DNA of 5,838 bases from Pseudomonadota bacterium. GTDB taxonomy: Bacteria > Pseudomonadota > Gammaproteobacteria > Steroidobacterales > Woeseiaceae. The DNA is taken from assembly GCA_022360335.1 (NCBI GenBank), contig JAKSCZ010000630.1, positions 1 to 5,838 of the forward strand, read 5' to 3'. This document shows, in pieces, positions 5,795 through 5,838 of this stretch. Made by a program: the position numbers and the translations under genes. Every line of letters begins with the position of its first letter. Positions within the stretch are counted from its first letter, which is position 1. Under the pieces are notes generated by a model. That model saw only the letters and a list, made by a program, of their open reading frames with translations, was not told the DNA's origin and did not search any database.

Positions 5795-5838
5795 ATACGG
5801 CGAGGGCCGGCCGTGCCGGCTTGCCTGCGCGTGCGGAC
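5795..5838. other. Right-edge non-coding stretch with a GC-rich hairpin
   Basis: No gene is supported in this edge region. GCCGGC at 5806-5811 and again at 5815-5820 can pair around a CGT loop. The stem lacks a T-run of useful length on either side, so it is not a convincing terminator. It may belong to the end or leader of a gene beyond the window. Confidence 0.3.

Overview
The window is GC-rich and holds five protein genes, with no RNA gene, insertion sequence or CRISPR array visible. The gene set is an E. coli-type glucokinase, a LacI-family regulator, an SLC45/GPH-like sugar transporter, a lipoprotein GH13 amylase and a DUF2189 membrane protein. Together with a perfect-core CRP-like palindrome, this points to a proteobacterium, most likely a gammaproteobacterium. 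The taxon is an inference, since nothing here is diagnostic.

Layout. Positions 2-1045 (+) are the 3' part of a sugar:cation symporter gene whose beginning lies off the left edge. Its TGA overlaps the ATG of a GH13 alpha-amylase/CGTase-like lipoprotein gene at 1042-2730 (+), so the two are translationally coupled. A LacI-family repressor gene at 2705-3733 (-) converges on the amylase gene, and the two coding regions overlap by 26 bp. The 127-bp region 3734-3860 separates the repressor from the divergent glucokinase gene glk at 3861-4835 (+). It carries an extended -10 promoter, candidate operators and a GC-rich hairpin. A 77-bp convergent gap follows, with a CRP-like site TGTGA-N6-TCACA in an AT-rich pocket. 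Last comes a DUF2189 membrane protein gene at 4913-5740 (-), with its own candidate promoter near the right edge.

How the genes fit. The first four look like part of a starch/maltodextrin utilisation locus. The lipid-anchored GH13 enzyme would cut alpha-glucans at the cell surface or in the periplasm, the symporter would import the products, and glucokinase would phosphorylate glucose released inside. The LacI-type protein would sense the sugar. An intracellular alpha-glucosidase and a TonB-dependent receptor are usual partners but are not in the window. DUF2189 is probably an unrelated neighbour.

I do not see an undescribed system. The points most worth a second look are the CRP-like site placed between two gene 3' ends, the GH13 enzyme with a CGTase-like catalytic core and an altered region II, and the operator and leader architecture between lacI and glk.
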